Source: Oscillibacter valericigenes Sjm18-20 (GTDB lineage Bacteria > Bacillota > Clostridia > Oscillospirales > Oscillospiraceae). From it: a DNA stretch of 64,000 bases. The stretch spans positions 1,054,001 to 1,118,000 of the forward strand of contig AP012044.1 of the NCBI GenBank assembly GCA_000283575.1. The letters run 5' to 3'. Every line of letters begins with the position of its first letter. Within the stretch, counting starts at the first letter, position 1. Shown piece by piece: positions 41,867-50,879 of this stretch. The position numbers and the translations under genes are program-made. The notes beneath the pieces were generated by a model that did no database searches, had not been told where the DNA came from, and saw only the letters and a program-made list of their open reading frames with translations.

Positions 41867-43147
41867 TTACAGGTCGTGTTTCTTTCCGCACCAGTCCAGA
41901 ATCAATTCGGCATAGATTCGGATGGATTGCAGATAGGATTCAATTTCCACATATTCATTAACGGCATGGCACTGCTCCAGATTCCCCGGCCCAAACTGGA
42001 GCGTGGGAATGCCCGCGACGGTACGCCAGAGACGGGCATCGCTGCCCGCAGGGTATCCAACCACCTCCAGAGGCTTTCCGCGGCCGGTTTGATAGGCCCG
42101 GCATAGAGATGAGACGAGCGGATGGTTTACGTCCATTTCAAAGGGACCGCCCGCCTGATACATCAAAACTGTGGGGCGATGCTCCTGCAGCCACAGATCA
42201 CTCCGACAGACCCGGTCGATGGCATCGGTAAACTCGGCAACAATCTGGCTGTAGCTCATCACACCGGGCAGATAATGGATGCAGGTTTCAAAGTTGCAGC
42301 TGCCGGCGACTGTGGAGCCGGCGGTGCCGCCATGGATGGTGCCCACGTTCAGGTTTGGCGCAGGCAAAAGAGGATGCTTATAAGTCAGTAGCCAGCGGTG
42401 CTCCATCTCATCCAGCTCTCGAATGATTTTGAACGTCTTTTCAATGGCGCTGACACCCTTCCACTTTGCACCGGAGTGATTGGACCGCCCCTCCACGGTA
42501 ACGCGGAAAAAGACAAAGCCCATGTGAGCTGCCACTGCCTGATCTCCTGTGGCCTCGCAGACGATTACGGCATCGGCTTTTTCGCCGCTCATAATTGCCT
42601 GCATGGATCCATTGCCGCCGCCTTCTTCATCACATACGGATGTAATCATGACATCGCCAGACAGAGATATTCCGGCATCCTGGAGCAGCTTCACAGCGAG
42701 GACCCCTGCCATCAATCCGCCTTTCATATCGGCAGTGCCCAGCCCGTAAAGCCGACCGTTTTCAACGGTGGGCTGATGGGGAGGAAAACGCCATGCGGAC
42801 TCGTTCCCGGCAGGCATGGTATCCATGTGGCCGTTAAACATCAGGCTGGGGCCGTCTCCGCCGGAGAACGTGGCATAGACATTGAAACGCCGGTCATAAT
42901 TGTGGTTGGGATTCCCCTCCTGATGTTCCCTGAGGCATCTGCTGATAGCATCTTCCGCCATTTGATCCCGGACCACACGGCTAGCCCCCATCGAACGAAA
43001 AAGAGCCTCCATGTATTCCTGACCCTTTTCCTCAAGACCACCGTCAATTCCGTGGCCCAGATCGTGAGTGTCGATGGCGACAATTTCTTTGAGATACTGG
43101 ATGTACTCTTCGCGGTGTTCCTGAAGCACCTGCTGCAGATTTCTCAT
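41867..43147 (-). CDS. M20-family metallo-hydrolase (ArgE/DapE type), second copy
   Basis: Paralogue of the enzyme at 39942-41090 but longer (426 residues) and clearly diverged. The metal-ligand motifs are FNGHMDTMPAG, GTADMKGGLMAG, SVCDEEGGGNG and FGPGNLEQCHAVNE. It has an N-terminal insertion (DLGHGIDGGLEEKGQEYMEA) not seen in the other copy. The pairing of two distinct M20 enzymes with a nucleoside importer implies two hydrolytic steps or two substrates. Deacetylase, carbamoylase and dipeptidase activities all fit the fold. Confidence 0.86.
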   Translation of the reverse strand: MRNLQQVLQEHREEYIQYLKEIVAIDTHDLGHGIDGGLEEKGQEYMEALFRSMGASRVVRDQMAEDAISRCLREHQEGNPNHNYDRRFNVYATFSGGDGPSLMFNGHMDTMPAGNESAWRFPPHQPTVENGRLYGLGTADMKGGLMAGVLAVKLLQDAGISLSGDVMITSVCDEEGGGNGSMQAIMSGEKADAVIVCEATGDQAVAAHMGFVFFRVTVEGRSNHSGAKWKGVSAIEKTFKIIRELDEMEHRWLLTYKHPLLPAPNLNVGTIHGGTAGSTVAGSCNFETCIHYLPGVMSYSQIVAEFTDAIDRVCRSDLWLQEHRPTVLMYQAGGPFEMDVNHPLVSSLCRAYQTGRGKPLEVVGYPAGSDARLWRTVAGIPTLQFGPGNLEQCHAVNEYVEIESYLQSIRIYAELILDWCGKKHDL

Positions 43148-43173
43148 CTTAACGACCTCCGGAAATCATTTAA

Positions 43174-44106
43174 TTACGCATAGTTGCGGATTCCCTGCTC
43201 GATGATATCCCAGAACCGGGGTACGTCAATGTCCACGGCCACATCCACATTGGGTTCCTTTTTCAGGTAGCCGAACACATCGCAGTTGGTGCGCCCGTAA
43301 CTTTGGACGCTGCGGATGTCGATTTCCGTGTGCATAGGCTGGGTTTTGAGCAGATCGGGGTCCAGAATGGAAGCAATTGTCACCGGATCATGGAGCGGAC
43401 CGCCCTCCCAGCCGAAGACCTCTTTCTGCGTTTTGTTGAAAAAACGCATGAGGTCGGTAAACAGCCGCCCTGCGGGGTTATCGATTTTTGCCATTCGCTC
43501 CACCGCGGAGGGCAGGCACAGCACCTTGCGGGTCACATCCAGACCCACCATTGTGATTGGGCACCCGCTGGAAAACACCACATGTGCCGCATCTGCATCG
43601 GCCATAATATTGAACTCGGCGGCGGGAGAGACATTCCCATAGCTGAAAGAACCGCCCATCAGGACAATGCGTTTGATTTTGGGGACGATGCGCGGTTCCA
43701 GACGCATGGCCATACCAATATTGGTCAGCGGGCCGGTGGGTAGAAGCATAATATCGCCGTCGGAAGCCATCAGCGTGTCAATCAGATAGGAGACAGCGTG
43801 TTTCTTTTCCGCCTGGCGGGTCAGGGGTGCGAAATCCGGGCCGTCCAGGCCTGTTTTGCCGTGAATATCACCGGCAGTGACCTTGTCCCGGATCATGGGC
43901 CGGTCACAGCCGGCGTAAACCGGTACATCCAGCCCCAGATACTGGCACACATTCAGCGCATTGACCGTAGTCCGGTCCAGCGTCTGGTTGCCGGCAACCA
44001 CGGTAATGCCAAGCTGCTGAATACGGGGATTTCTGCCGGCCAATAGGATGGCAATCGCATCATCATGGCCTGGATCGCAGTCTTGTATAATTTTTATGGG
44101 TTCCAT
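43174..44106 (-). CDS. Nucleoside hydrolase (IunH/RihA type)
   Basis: Ca-dependent N-ribohydrolase, 310 residues, splitting nucleosides into base and ribose. The Ca-binding signature is IQDCDPGHDDAIAILLAG at residues 6-23; further family segments are LLPTGPLTNIGMAMRLEP, EFNIMADADAAHVVFSSG and GPLHDPVTIASILDPDL. Nucleobase preference cannot be read. It lies directly downstream (16 bases) of the BMP-type nucleoside permease gene, matching the transport function, and upstream of the M20 hydrolases. Confidence 0.93.
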   Translation of the reverse strand: MEPIKIIQDCDPGHDDAIAILLAGRNPRIQQLGITVVAGNQTLDRTTVNALNVCQYLGLDVPVYAGCDRPMIRDKVTAGDIHGKTGLDGPDFAPLTRQAEKKHAVSYLIDTLMASDGDIMLLPTGPLTNIGMAMRLEPRIVPKIKRIVLMGGSFSYGNVSPAAEFNIMADADAAHVVFSSGCPITMVGLDVTRKVLCLPSAVERMAKIDNPAGRLFTDLMRFFNKTQKEVFGWEGGPLHDPVTIASILDPDLLKTQPMHTEIDIRSVQSYGRTNCDVFGYLKKEPNVDVAVDIDVPRFWDIIEQGIRNYA

Positions 44107-44122
44107 GGAGAAGCCTCCTTTT

Positions 44123-45061
44123 TCAGTGTGCGGTTTGCAAGGAGCTCTTGCGTTTCTTTTCCGCTTCTTTCTTGGAGATCATGGACAGTGCCAGCACAAT
44201 TACCGTGACGACATACGGCATCAACAGCACAATTTCAGAGGGCAGACCGTATGCCTGCAGGCGGGCGCCAATGGAGTCGGCAAACCCGAACACCAGGCAG
44301 CCAATGGCGGTGTAGACGGGATGTGCGCCGCCGAAAAACATGGCGGCCACGCCCATAAAGCCGCGGTTGTTGGTCATGTTTTCCGTGAACATCTGACTGT
44401 AGCCCAGAGAGAGGTGAGCGCCGGCAAGTCCGCCCAGCAGGCCGGAAATTGCCATTGCCTGATATTTCATGGCTTTAACGTTGATGCCGGCCATCTGTGC
44501 CGCGTCGGGGAACTGCCCGACCGCCCGAAGATGCAGCCCCCAGCGGGTCTTGTAAAACAGGAACCAAATGAGGATGACGAAGAAAATCACCAGCCACTCT
44601 GTAATGCACCAGTCGTTGAAAATGGTGGAGAGCAGAGGTATGTTCTCCAGGAAAGCAAAGTGTACATGGGGAATGGCGGCGATGGCGGGATCCATGAAAG
44701 TGCCGCTCTTGCCGAGCCAGCTGTTGAGCAGAAACTTGGTGATGGCCAGTGCGAGCAGGTTGACGCCCATGCCGATGGCACAGATTTCGGATTTGTACTT
44801 GATATGGCCCACTGCCATAATCATGGCAATGACAAGGCCGGAGACCATGGCCACCAGGACACCCAGTATCCAGCTGCCGGTCAGATAGCTGACCGCAACG
44901 GCCATAAACGCGCCGGTGAGCATGATGCCCTCGGTGCCGATATTCAGAATATCCGCCTGCTGCGTGACTGCCGCGCACAGCGCCGCATAAATAATGGGCG
45001 TTGCGGAGCGGAACGTCGCGTAAATCAGTGAGGCGTTGAAGATACTGCTTCCATTACTCAT
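44123..45061 (-). CDS. BMP/nucleoside-type ABC transporter permease (NupQ-like)
   Basis: Second membrane subunit of the nucleoside ABC importer, 312 residues with about nine helices. It has LNIGTEGIMLTGAFMAVAVS, which matches the conserved N-terminal loop of NupQ/YufQ, LRAVGQFPDAAQMAGINV (coupling helix) and the GFMGVAAMFFGG segment. ATG 45061 (MSNGSSIFNASLIY) overlaps the upstream permease by 8 bases, implying coupling. The C-terminus is charged and cytoplasmic. Confidence 0.9.
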   Translation of the reverse strand: MSNGSSIFNASLIYATFRSATPIIYAALCAAVTQQADILNIGTEGIMLTGAFMAVAVSYLTGSWILGVLVAMVSGLVIAMIMAVGHIKYKSEICAIGMGVNLLALAITKFLLNSWLGKSGTFMDPAIAAIPHVHFAFLENIPLLSTIFNDWCITEWLVIFFVILIWFLFYKTRWGLHLRAVGQFPDAAQMAGINVKAMKYQAMAISGLLGGLAGAHLSLGYSQMFTENMTNNRGFMGVAAMFFGGAHPVYTAIGCLVFGFADSIGARLQAYGLPSEIVLLMPYVVTVIVLALSMISKKEAEKKRKSSLQTAH

Positions 45062-46145
45062 GAGAGGCACCTCCCTTACCGCTGACTGCTTCAGCAGCCT
45101 CCGCTTTCTTGCCGGTATCCGCGATGGAGACCTTGCGCTTTTTTTCCTTAAACTGGAACAGCAGCTCCATGGTGGCAATAATGATGAAAACTGACGTAAT
45201 GGTATCGACGATGGACTTGGGGACGCCGGTGCTCTGCTGCATACCCATGGCGCCGGACTTCAGAACGGCCAGGAAAAAGGCCATAATCGGCGTCAGAACC
45301 ACATTGCTCTTGACAATCAGGGCCGCCAGCATACCGTTGGTGCCGAGTCCGGTTGCAAAGTTGTTGAGAAAATAGCCGTGGACGCCCAAAACCTCTATGC
45401 ATCCGGTGATTCCACCAATGGCGCCGCTGAGCATCATGGCATTGATAAAGACCTTTTTGGGATTGATGCCGATGTACTCCGCGTGTTGCGGATTTGTGCC
45501 CACCGTGTGGATTTTATAACCCCAGGTGGTCTTTTTGAGCATGTAGATCATGAGCGCTTCAATGGCAATGGCAATGAAGATGCCCACATTGAAATTACTG
45601 GGAGGCAAAATCTTGGGCAGCGTCACCGTCACAGGCAGAGACTGGGAGTTGGCAACGCCCGCGCTCATGGATCCGTTTACAAGATAGGAGGTAATATAAA
45701 GCGCCACGCTGTTCATCAGAATGGTGACGCACACCTCACTGACATTGTAGTAGGCTTTCAGCACAGCGGGGATCAGTGCCCAGAGCATACCGATCAAAAT
45801 TGCGCCCAAAAAGCAGGTAACCAGCAAAACCGGCTTGGGCAGGAAAGTCCAGTTGATGCCGATGTAGGCAGCCACAATACCGCCAAGAAATGCTTCGCCC
45901 TCAACGCCCACATTGAAAGCGCCGGCCTGCGCAGCCACGGCAAAGGCGCAGGAGGTCAGCAACAGGGGCGTGAAACTTGCAAGCGTTGTGCCGATTTTCA
46001 GCTTTCCGTCAAATGCACCGCGCAGCAGTGCCGCATAGGCGGAGATTGGGTTCTCTCCGATGGCCAGAATGAAGATAGCGCCGACGCCCAGAGCCAACAG
46101 CATGGTCAGCAAAATCTTTCGGGAGTTTTTCAGGGCCTGTTTCAT
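45054..46145 (-). CDS. BMP/nucleoside-type ABC transporter permease (NupP-like)
   Basis: First membrane subunit, 363 residues. It shows TPLLLTSCAFAVAAQAGAFN and VGVEGEAFLGGIVAAYIG of the NupP/YufP family, the coupling segment VGTNPQHAEYIGINPKKV, and VSEVCVTILMNSVALYI. The N-terminus is MKQALKNSRKILLTMLLALG. It lies 4 bases after the ATPase gene and overlaps the second permease gene. Confidence 0.9.
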   Translation of the reverse strand: MKQALKNSRKILLTMLLALGVGAIFILAIGENPISAYAALLRGAFDGKLKIGTTLASFTPLLLTSCAFAVAAQAGAFNVGVEGEAFLGGIVAAYIGINWTFLPKPVLLVTCFLGAILIGMLWALIPAVLKAYYNVSEVCVTILMNSVALYITSYLVNGSMSAGVANSQSLPVTVTLPKILPPSNFNVGIFIAIAIEALMIYMLKKTTWGYKIHTVGTNPQHAEYIGINPKKVFINAMMLSGAIGGITGCIEVLGVHGYFLNNFATGLGTNGMLAALIVKSNVVLTPIMAFFLAVLKSGAMGMQQSTGVPKSIVDTITSVFIIIATMELLFQFKEKKRKVSIADTGKKAEAAEAVSGKGGASHE

Positions 46146-46149
46146 GCGT

Positions 46150-47676
46150 TCACCACTCCTTTTCCTGGTCTGTATCGCCCATCATCAGTAAGCCCAGGTT
46201 TTCCTCCGTGGCTTCATCGGCGCGCATACGGCCAGTGATCCGGCCCTCATACATGACGACAATCCGGTCAGACAGGGACAGAATTTCCTCTAAATCGGCG
46301 GAGACCAGCAAAACGCCAACGTTTTGAGCTTTGACTTCCTGAAGAGTGCTGCGGATGGACTCAATGGCGCCGATGTCCACGCCGCGGGTGGGCTGGGAGG
46401 CTACCAGCAATGAAGTGGCGCCGGAGACCTCCCGTGCCACGACAACTTTCTGTGCGTTGCCGCCGGAAAGTGCGGATGTGGGCGCTTCGGTGTTTCTGGG
46501 CCGGATGTCAAATTTGCCGGCCAGCTCCTGGGCATATTCTTTGCAGGCATCCAGTTGTATCCTAAAATGGGAAGAGTAGGGGCTTTTGTCGATTTTATCT
46601 GCCACCAGATTATCCCGAATGGACATACCGCGGTTCAGACCGCGGGTGTTTCGATCCTCGGGAATGTGCGCCAGACCTTCGGCACGGATTTTCCGAACGG
46701 GAAAATTGGTGACATTCCGGCCATCCAGCAAAACAGCTCCCTTTTCCACGCGGCGCAGCCCGGTGATGGCCTCAATCAGTTCACTTTGTCCGTTGCCGTC
46801 AATGCCGGCCACGCCGACAATTTCGCCGGCGTGAACGTCCAGAGAAACGCCACGGATTTTGGAGATTTCCTTTTCGCCGGAGGTCCAGAGATCTTTGACC
46901 TCCAGCACCGTTTTGCCGACCTTGGCCTTTGTTTTTTCAATATTTAAAAAAACTTCGCGCCCAATCATCATCTTTGCCAGCTGCACCGGTGAAGTATCTT
47001 CTTTGTTGACGGTGCCGATGTAGTTGCCCTGACGCATAACGCTGATTCGGTCGGAGATTTCCATGACTTCGTTGAGTTTATGAGAAATAAAGGTGATGGA
47101 TTTGCCGCCTTTTTTCAGATTCTGCAGAATTTCAAAAAGATGTTGTGCCTCCTGGGGAGTCAGGACGGCGGTGGGTTCGTCCAAAATAATGATGTTGGCG
47201 CCCCGACAGAGAATTTTGATGATCTCCACACGCTGAGCTTCACCCACGGATATCTGACTGATTTTTTTGTTGAGCTGGACATCCATGCCATACTGATCGA
47301 TATATTGCTGAACCATCTTCCGCGCAGCGTCGAAGTCAATGACCAGGCCATTGCGCGGCTCGAAACCCAGAATGATGTTTTCAAGTACAGTCAATTCCTT
47401 GACCAACATGAATTCCTGATGAACCATGCCGATTCCTTTTGCAATTGCTGTTTTGGGGTCCATGGACTTCATCCGTTCGCCGTTCACACGGATTTCGCCG
47501 CTGTCTATAGGATACAGGCCGTACAGCAGCTTCATCATCGTGGATTTGCCGGCACCGTTTTCACCGATCAGGGAGTGAATTTCTCCCTGCCTAAGTGTAA
47601 ACTGGCCGTTTTTAACAGCCTGTACAGTTCCGAACGACTTGACGATATCCTTCATTTCAATCGCGTTTTCGTTCAA
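46150..47676 (-). CDS. BMP/nucleoside-type ABC transporter ATP-binding protein (NupO-like)
   Basis: Fused double ATPase, 508 residues. N-terminal half: Walker A GENGAGKST (about 38-46), signature ISVGEAQRVEI, Walker B IIILDEPTAVL. C-terminal half: Walker A-like GIDGNGQSELIEA, signature LSGGNAQKVVVAREV and SQPTRGVDIG, which lacks the Walker B Glu as is usual in this family. ATG 47676 is weakly placed after the gap. A hairpin-terminator separates it from the binding-protein gene upstream, so its expression is likely lower than that of the lipoprotein. Confidence 0.92.
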   Translation of the reverse strand: MNENAIEMKDIVKSFGTVQAVKNGQFTLRQGEIHSLIGENGAGKSTMMKLLYGLYPIDSGEIRVNGERMKSMDPKTAIAKGIGMVHQEFMLVKELTVLENIILGFEPRNGLVIDFDAARKMVQQYIDQYGMDVQLNKKISQISVGEAQRVEIIKILCRGANIIILDEPTAVLTPQEAQHLFEILQNLKKGGKSITFISHKLNEVMEISDRISVMRQGNYIGTVNKEDTSPVQLAKMMIGREVFLNIEKTKAKVGKTVLEVKDLWTSGEKEISKIRGVSLDVHAGEIVGVAGIDGNGQSELIEAITGLRRVEKGAVLLDGRNVTNFPVRKIRAEGLAHIPEDRNTRGLNRGMSIRDNLVADKIDKSPYSSHFRIQLDACKEYAQELAGKFDIRPRNTEAPTSALSGGNAQKVVVAREVSGATSLLVASQPTRGVDIGAIESIRSTLQEVKAQNVGVLLVSADLEEILSLSDRIVVMYEGRITGRMRADEATEENLGLLMMGDTDQEKEW

Positions 47677-47717
47677 GTTGTCACCCTCTTCTTTCCATTG
47701 CTGTACATCGGTCAGGG

Positions 47718-47760
47718 AAAAACGGAAGGCGGCCCCGGAAAACCAGAGGCAGCCTTCCGT
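47718..47760 (-). terminator. Intra-operon intrinsic terminator between the BMP gene and its ATPase gene
   Basis: ACGGAAGGC (47722-47730) pairs with GCCTTCCGT (47752-47760); on the minus strand the stem ends in TTTTTCCC. The loop is about 21 bases, so efficiency may be partial, consistent with readthrough into the transporter genes. Confidence 0.7.
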
Positions 47761-47811
47761 TTATTATCCAGCCGATCTATGCAGAAGGATGTTTGATTGG
47801 CGGGGGAACGC

Positions 47812-48906
47812 TTAGGAAGCGCTGGGGCCAAAGCCCTCGTAGTTATCAACAACAATCTCCCCGGAGGCAATTTTTCCTTCCAGTTCGTTCACCTTGTCCA
47901 CGATGTCCTGGGGGAAAGAATCGCCCAGTGCATCCTTCATGACGCTGAAGTCAGTCAGGGAGACGCCGTTATCCTTGATGGTCAGATAGGATACGGAGTT
48001 ACCCTCAAAGGTGCCGTCCACAACGGACTTGATGACCATGTAACAGGCCGTATCAACGCGCTTGAGCTGAGAAGTGAGAACGTGGCCGGGCTGATAGTCG
48101 TCCTGGTTCAGATCAACGCCGATGGCATACTTGCCAGCCTCAGCAGCAGCCTCCAGAATACCCGGGCCCGTGCCGGAGGCGACGTTCATAACAACGTCCG
48201 CTCCCTGATCGAACTGTGCCAGCGCAAGTTCCTTGCCCTTCAGGGGATCGCTCCAGGAACCGGCAAAGGACTGCAAAATTTTAATATCGGGATCAATGTA
48301 CTTGGCACCCTGTTCATAGCCCACATAGAAGTCATGCAGCACAGGAATATCCATGCCGCCGACCCAGCCGATGATCTTGTCGGCATTGATGCCGGAGATC
48401 TCGGTCTTCGTGGTCAACATGGCGGCAGCAGCGCCTGCCAGGAAGGAGCCCTGGTTCTGGGCAAAGCTGACGGAGACAATGTTATCGCCGGCAACAGTGG
48501 TGTCAATAATGGCAAACTTAACATCGGGATACTCGGGAGCAATCTCTTTCAGGTACTCCTCAAAGTTGGAAGAGGAGCAGATGACGAGGTCATAACCATC
48601 CTCAGCCGCGGAGAGGAGGTTGGCCTTCCATTCATCGGCAGAGGAGCTGGCCTCCAGGTTCTTGACCTCGACGCCCAATTCCTTTGCGGCGCGTTGAGCA
48701 CCTTCATTGCAGGAATCGTTGTAGGACTTGTCGCCCAGGCTGCCGGAGTAGACGATGCAGACACGAATGTTGCTGCCAGCAGAGCCGGGAGCTGCCCCTG
48801 AGCCGGAAGCTGCCGCAGAGGTGCCGGCGGAGCTTGTGCTGCCGCAGGCGACCAAAATCAGGCAGAGCAGGCCAGCCAGAATTGCGCATAGAAATCTTCT
48901 TTTCAT
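47812..48906 (-). CDS. BMP-family nucleoside-binding lipoprotein
   Basis: Extracellular substrate-binding lipoprotein of the Bmp/Med family, 364 residues. Signal peptide KRRFLCAILAGLLCLILVAC with lipobox LVAC (Cys about residue 21), then a Ser/Ala/Gly linker, then the BMP fold: VYSGSLGDKSYNDSCNEGAQ (the substrate loop SxGDKSYN), KFAIIDTTVAGDN and the C-terminal GEIVVDNYEGFGP. Known members bind purine nucleosides. ATG 48906 has AAGGAGG upstream. It heads the minus-strand nucleoside operon, behind a ~350-base leader. Confidence 0.93.
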   Translation of the reverse strand: MKRRFLCAILAGLLCLILVACGSTSSAGTSAAASGSGAAPGSAGSNIRVCIVYSGSLGDKSYNDSCNEGAQRAAKELGVEVKNLEASSSADEWKANLLSAAEDGYDLVICSSSNFEEYLKEIAPEYPDVKFAIIDTTVAGDNIVSVSFAQNQGSFLAGAAAAMLTTKTEISGINADKIIGWVGGMDIPVLHDFYVGYEQGAKYIDPDIKILQSFAGSWSDPLKGKELALAQFDQGADVVMNVASGTGPGILEAAAEAGKYAIGVDLNQDDYQPGHVLTSQLKRVDTACYMVIKSVVDGTFEGNSVSYLTIKDNGVSLTDFSVMKDALGDSFPQDIVDKVNELEGKIASGEIVVDNYEGFGPSAS

Positions 48907-49125
48907 TAACTTTCCTCCTTAAAAAATATATCTTATGGTTTCAACAGACCGGCCGGAGGGCGTTTTCTTCCGCCCGGTCGGGAACCATTGATAAAACTGC
49001 GGCATATTGCCGCCGGTGAGCAGTCCGGAAGCTGCTTTTTCCATCCGTTTTCAGCCAACAGCGTATCTTTCGGTAGTATTTCGCCCCAAAGGGAAGACGC
49101 TATTGGCATTTAATAACTTTTTAAT

Positions 49126-49191
49126 TTAGTAAAACGTTTTACTAATTAAAATAAATAAAACGCTCTATAAAATAATAAATAAAACGTTTTA
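49126..49191. promoter_or_regulatory. LacI-type operator cluster in the BMP-gene leader
   Basis: TTAGTAAAACGTTTTACTAA (49126-49145) is a perfect 20-base palindrome. A second TAAAACGTTTTA lies at 49180-49191, with a half-site TAAAACGCTC at 49156-49165 between. Spacing of roughly 50 bases between the full sites allows looping. They lie 60-130 bases downstream of the promoter at 49261-49289 in the transcript direction, a roadblock-type placement. The LacI encoded at 38888-39910 is the likely ligand. Confidence 0.8.
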
Positions 49192-49260
49192 CCAACTAAA
49201 AAATAAAACACCAAGTGGGGTAATAACGGCTGTTCTTCCAAAACTTTTGCATTTTAGTTC

Positions 49261-49289
49261 ACTATACTTCGCATTTTTTTCAAAGTCAA
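49261..49289 (-). promoter_or_regulatory. Candidate promoter of the nucleoside operon
   Basis: On the minus strand TTGACT (49289-49284) and TATAGT (49266-49261) are separated by 17 bases. The leader to the BMP start is about 350 bases and contains the operator cluster plus a CCGGTC/GACCGG-closed hairpin near 48948-48980. Confidence 0.75.
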
Positions 49290-49429
49290 GAGGGGAAATT
49301 CACATACGCTGATTTTCGTTAAATGCAATAGAATCTTAGCTAAATTTTCGTCGTATTTTTATTTCATGCCAAAAAGGCCGCCCGGATCAAGACATCGCAA
49401 ATAAAAAACTATGTAAACTAAAAACGCCT

Positions 49430-50779
49430 TTACCGCTGAACAGAAAACATGGTCAGATCGCCCACTCCGGTGCGGGCCAGGTCTCCATATTTTGTGATCC
49501 AGTGTCCGGCACCTTCACCGCGGGGTACGGAGTGTCCTTCGAACGCTACAATCTCGCCGTTACACACCGTCATAACAGCACGATGCTCCGCAGGTTCCAC
49601 CACAATCAGATTTGCCAGTGCGCCCGTATGCAGACTTCCGGTCCGCTCAGCCCACCAGGAGCAACCTGTACGGCGCGCAAAAAGTTCCGCCACATTGGAA
49701 GTCATGGTAGCTACCGCGTCGGACAGGGACAGCACACCCATCTGCGCCAGTTCAAAGATTGCACACAGGTCGTCCGTTGTGGCGCTTCCGCCTTTCATGG
49801 TTGCATTGCGCTGTCCATCCGACACCAGAATACCAACCTGCTTCTTCGCCATAGCATCCCAAGCCATCTGCTGGGCAGCTTTCGGCATAAACACAGCTTC
49901 CCGGTTGCCTCCGGAATGGCGAATGTTGGATGCCATAAACTCAGCGGTAATTGCCTTGTTGTCCACGACACTCAGGAGAATCTGCATTCCTTCTACGGGA
50001 TCAGCGTGGGTTCCGCATCCGGCGGCCGATGCATGGCACAGGTGAAACGGCTGTCCGCCGGAGAGATCGCGCATCCGCAGAATATGCTCCGGGTCCTGGC
50101 AGTGAGACAGGTAGAGCAGGCCTGCCTCTGACGCAACATGAAAAGTTCTGCGAATGGTATCATCCTTGGAAATAAAGTGGCCAATGTGATCCTTCAGACC
50201 CAGAATCAGCGGAGCGGTGGTGTTTGTCAGTGAATTGCGGGAGAGCTTTTGAGAGGTGGTTGCATCATCGAGCGTGCCGGTGAACAGACGGATCAGCTCC
50301 TCATCCGTCAGGCAGGTTCCAAAAACCGAAGCTGCGCCCAGATAGCAGCCAAGGTTGACGGGAAGGCCCCGATCGATTTCGGCGCCCAGCAGTGCGGGAG
50401 CCATAAACGTATTTCCGGCACCGGGTGTAAAAGCAAATGTGACGCCGGCGCAGGCAGCCTCCCGTACGGGATCGATATTCAGCTCAAACAGGTCACCCTG
50501 GTGCAGGTGCATATCCATCAGACCAGGGAAAACCATCAGGCCGCGGCAGTCCACAATCCGATCGCCGCGCTCGGGAATAATGGCATCCGCTACCTCTGCA
50601 ATCGCATCGCCGCTGACGGCAATGTCACGCTCCCCGTCAATGCTGTTGGCTGGATCCACAACATGTCCGTCTCGGAAGATCAGCCTTCCGCCGCCATGAT
50701 AGCAGGATTCATCCCACAGGGCACCGCTGCGCACGCCGGCTACTGCTTCGGTCTTTGAAAGATTTTTGCGGTAATACAT
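49430..50779 (-). CDS. Amidohydrolase-superfamily protein (dihydroorotase/hydantoinase type)
   Basis: Metal-dependent cyclic amidohydrolase, 449 residues. The start MYYRKNLSKTEAVAG has an added N-terminal segment; then GRLIFRDGHVVDPANSIDGE, the metal motif VFPGLMDMHLHQGDLFEL (HxH), later LYLSHCQDPEHILRM (His ligand) and PFHLCHASAAGCGTHADPVE, then ILVSDGQRNATMKGG (catalytic Asp). ATG 50779 has AAAGGAG upstream. It has its own promoter and lies just upstream of the nucleoside operon on the same strand. Ring opening of a nucleobase-like cyclic amide (dihydropyrimidine, hydantoin or oxopurine) is a fitting hypothesis. Confidence 0.82.
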   Translation of the reverse strand: MYYRKNLSKTEAVAGVRSGALWDESCYHGGGRLIFRDGHVVDPANSIDGERDIAVSGDAIAEVADAIIPERGDRIVDCRGLMVFPGLMDMHLHQGDLFELNIDPVREAACAGVTFAFTPGAGNTFMAPALLGAEIDRGLPVNLGCYLGAASVFGTCLTDEELIRLFTGTLDDATTSQKLSRNSLTNTTAPLILGLKDHIGHFISKDDTIRRTFHVASEAGLLYLSHCQDPEHILRMRDLSGGQPFHLCHASAAGCGTHADPVEGMQILLSVVDNKAITAEFMASNIRHSGGNREAVFMPKAAQQMAWDAMAKKQVGILVSDGQRNATMKGGSATTDDLCAIFELAQMGVLSLSDAVATMTSNVAELFARRTGCSWWAERTGSLHTGALANLIVVEPAEHRAVMTVCNGEIVAFEGHSVPRGEGAGHWITKYGDLARTGVGDLTMFSVQR

Positions 50780-50833
50780 GAAAAACACTCCTTTGCACAT
50801 TTTTGCAGTTATTTTACCACGTTTGTTTGAAAA

Positions 50834-50861
50834 AGCATACTACATTATCTTGATAAGTCAA
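50834..50861 (-). promoter_or_regulatory. Candidate promoter of the amidohydrolase gene
   Basis: On the minus strand TTGACT (50861-50856) and TATGCT (50839-50834) are separated by 16 bases. The ATG follows about 55 bases after the -10 box. Confidence 0.55.
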
Positions 50862-50879
50862 CAGTTGAAGAAAATGTCA

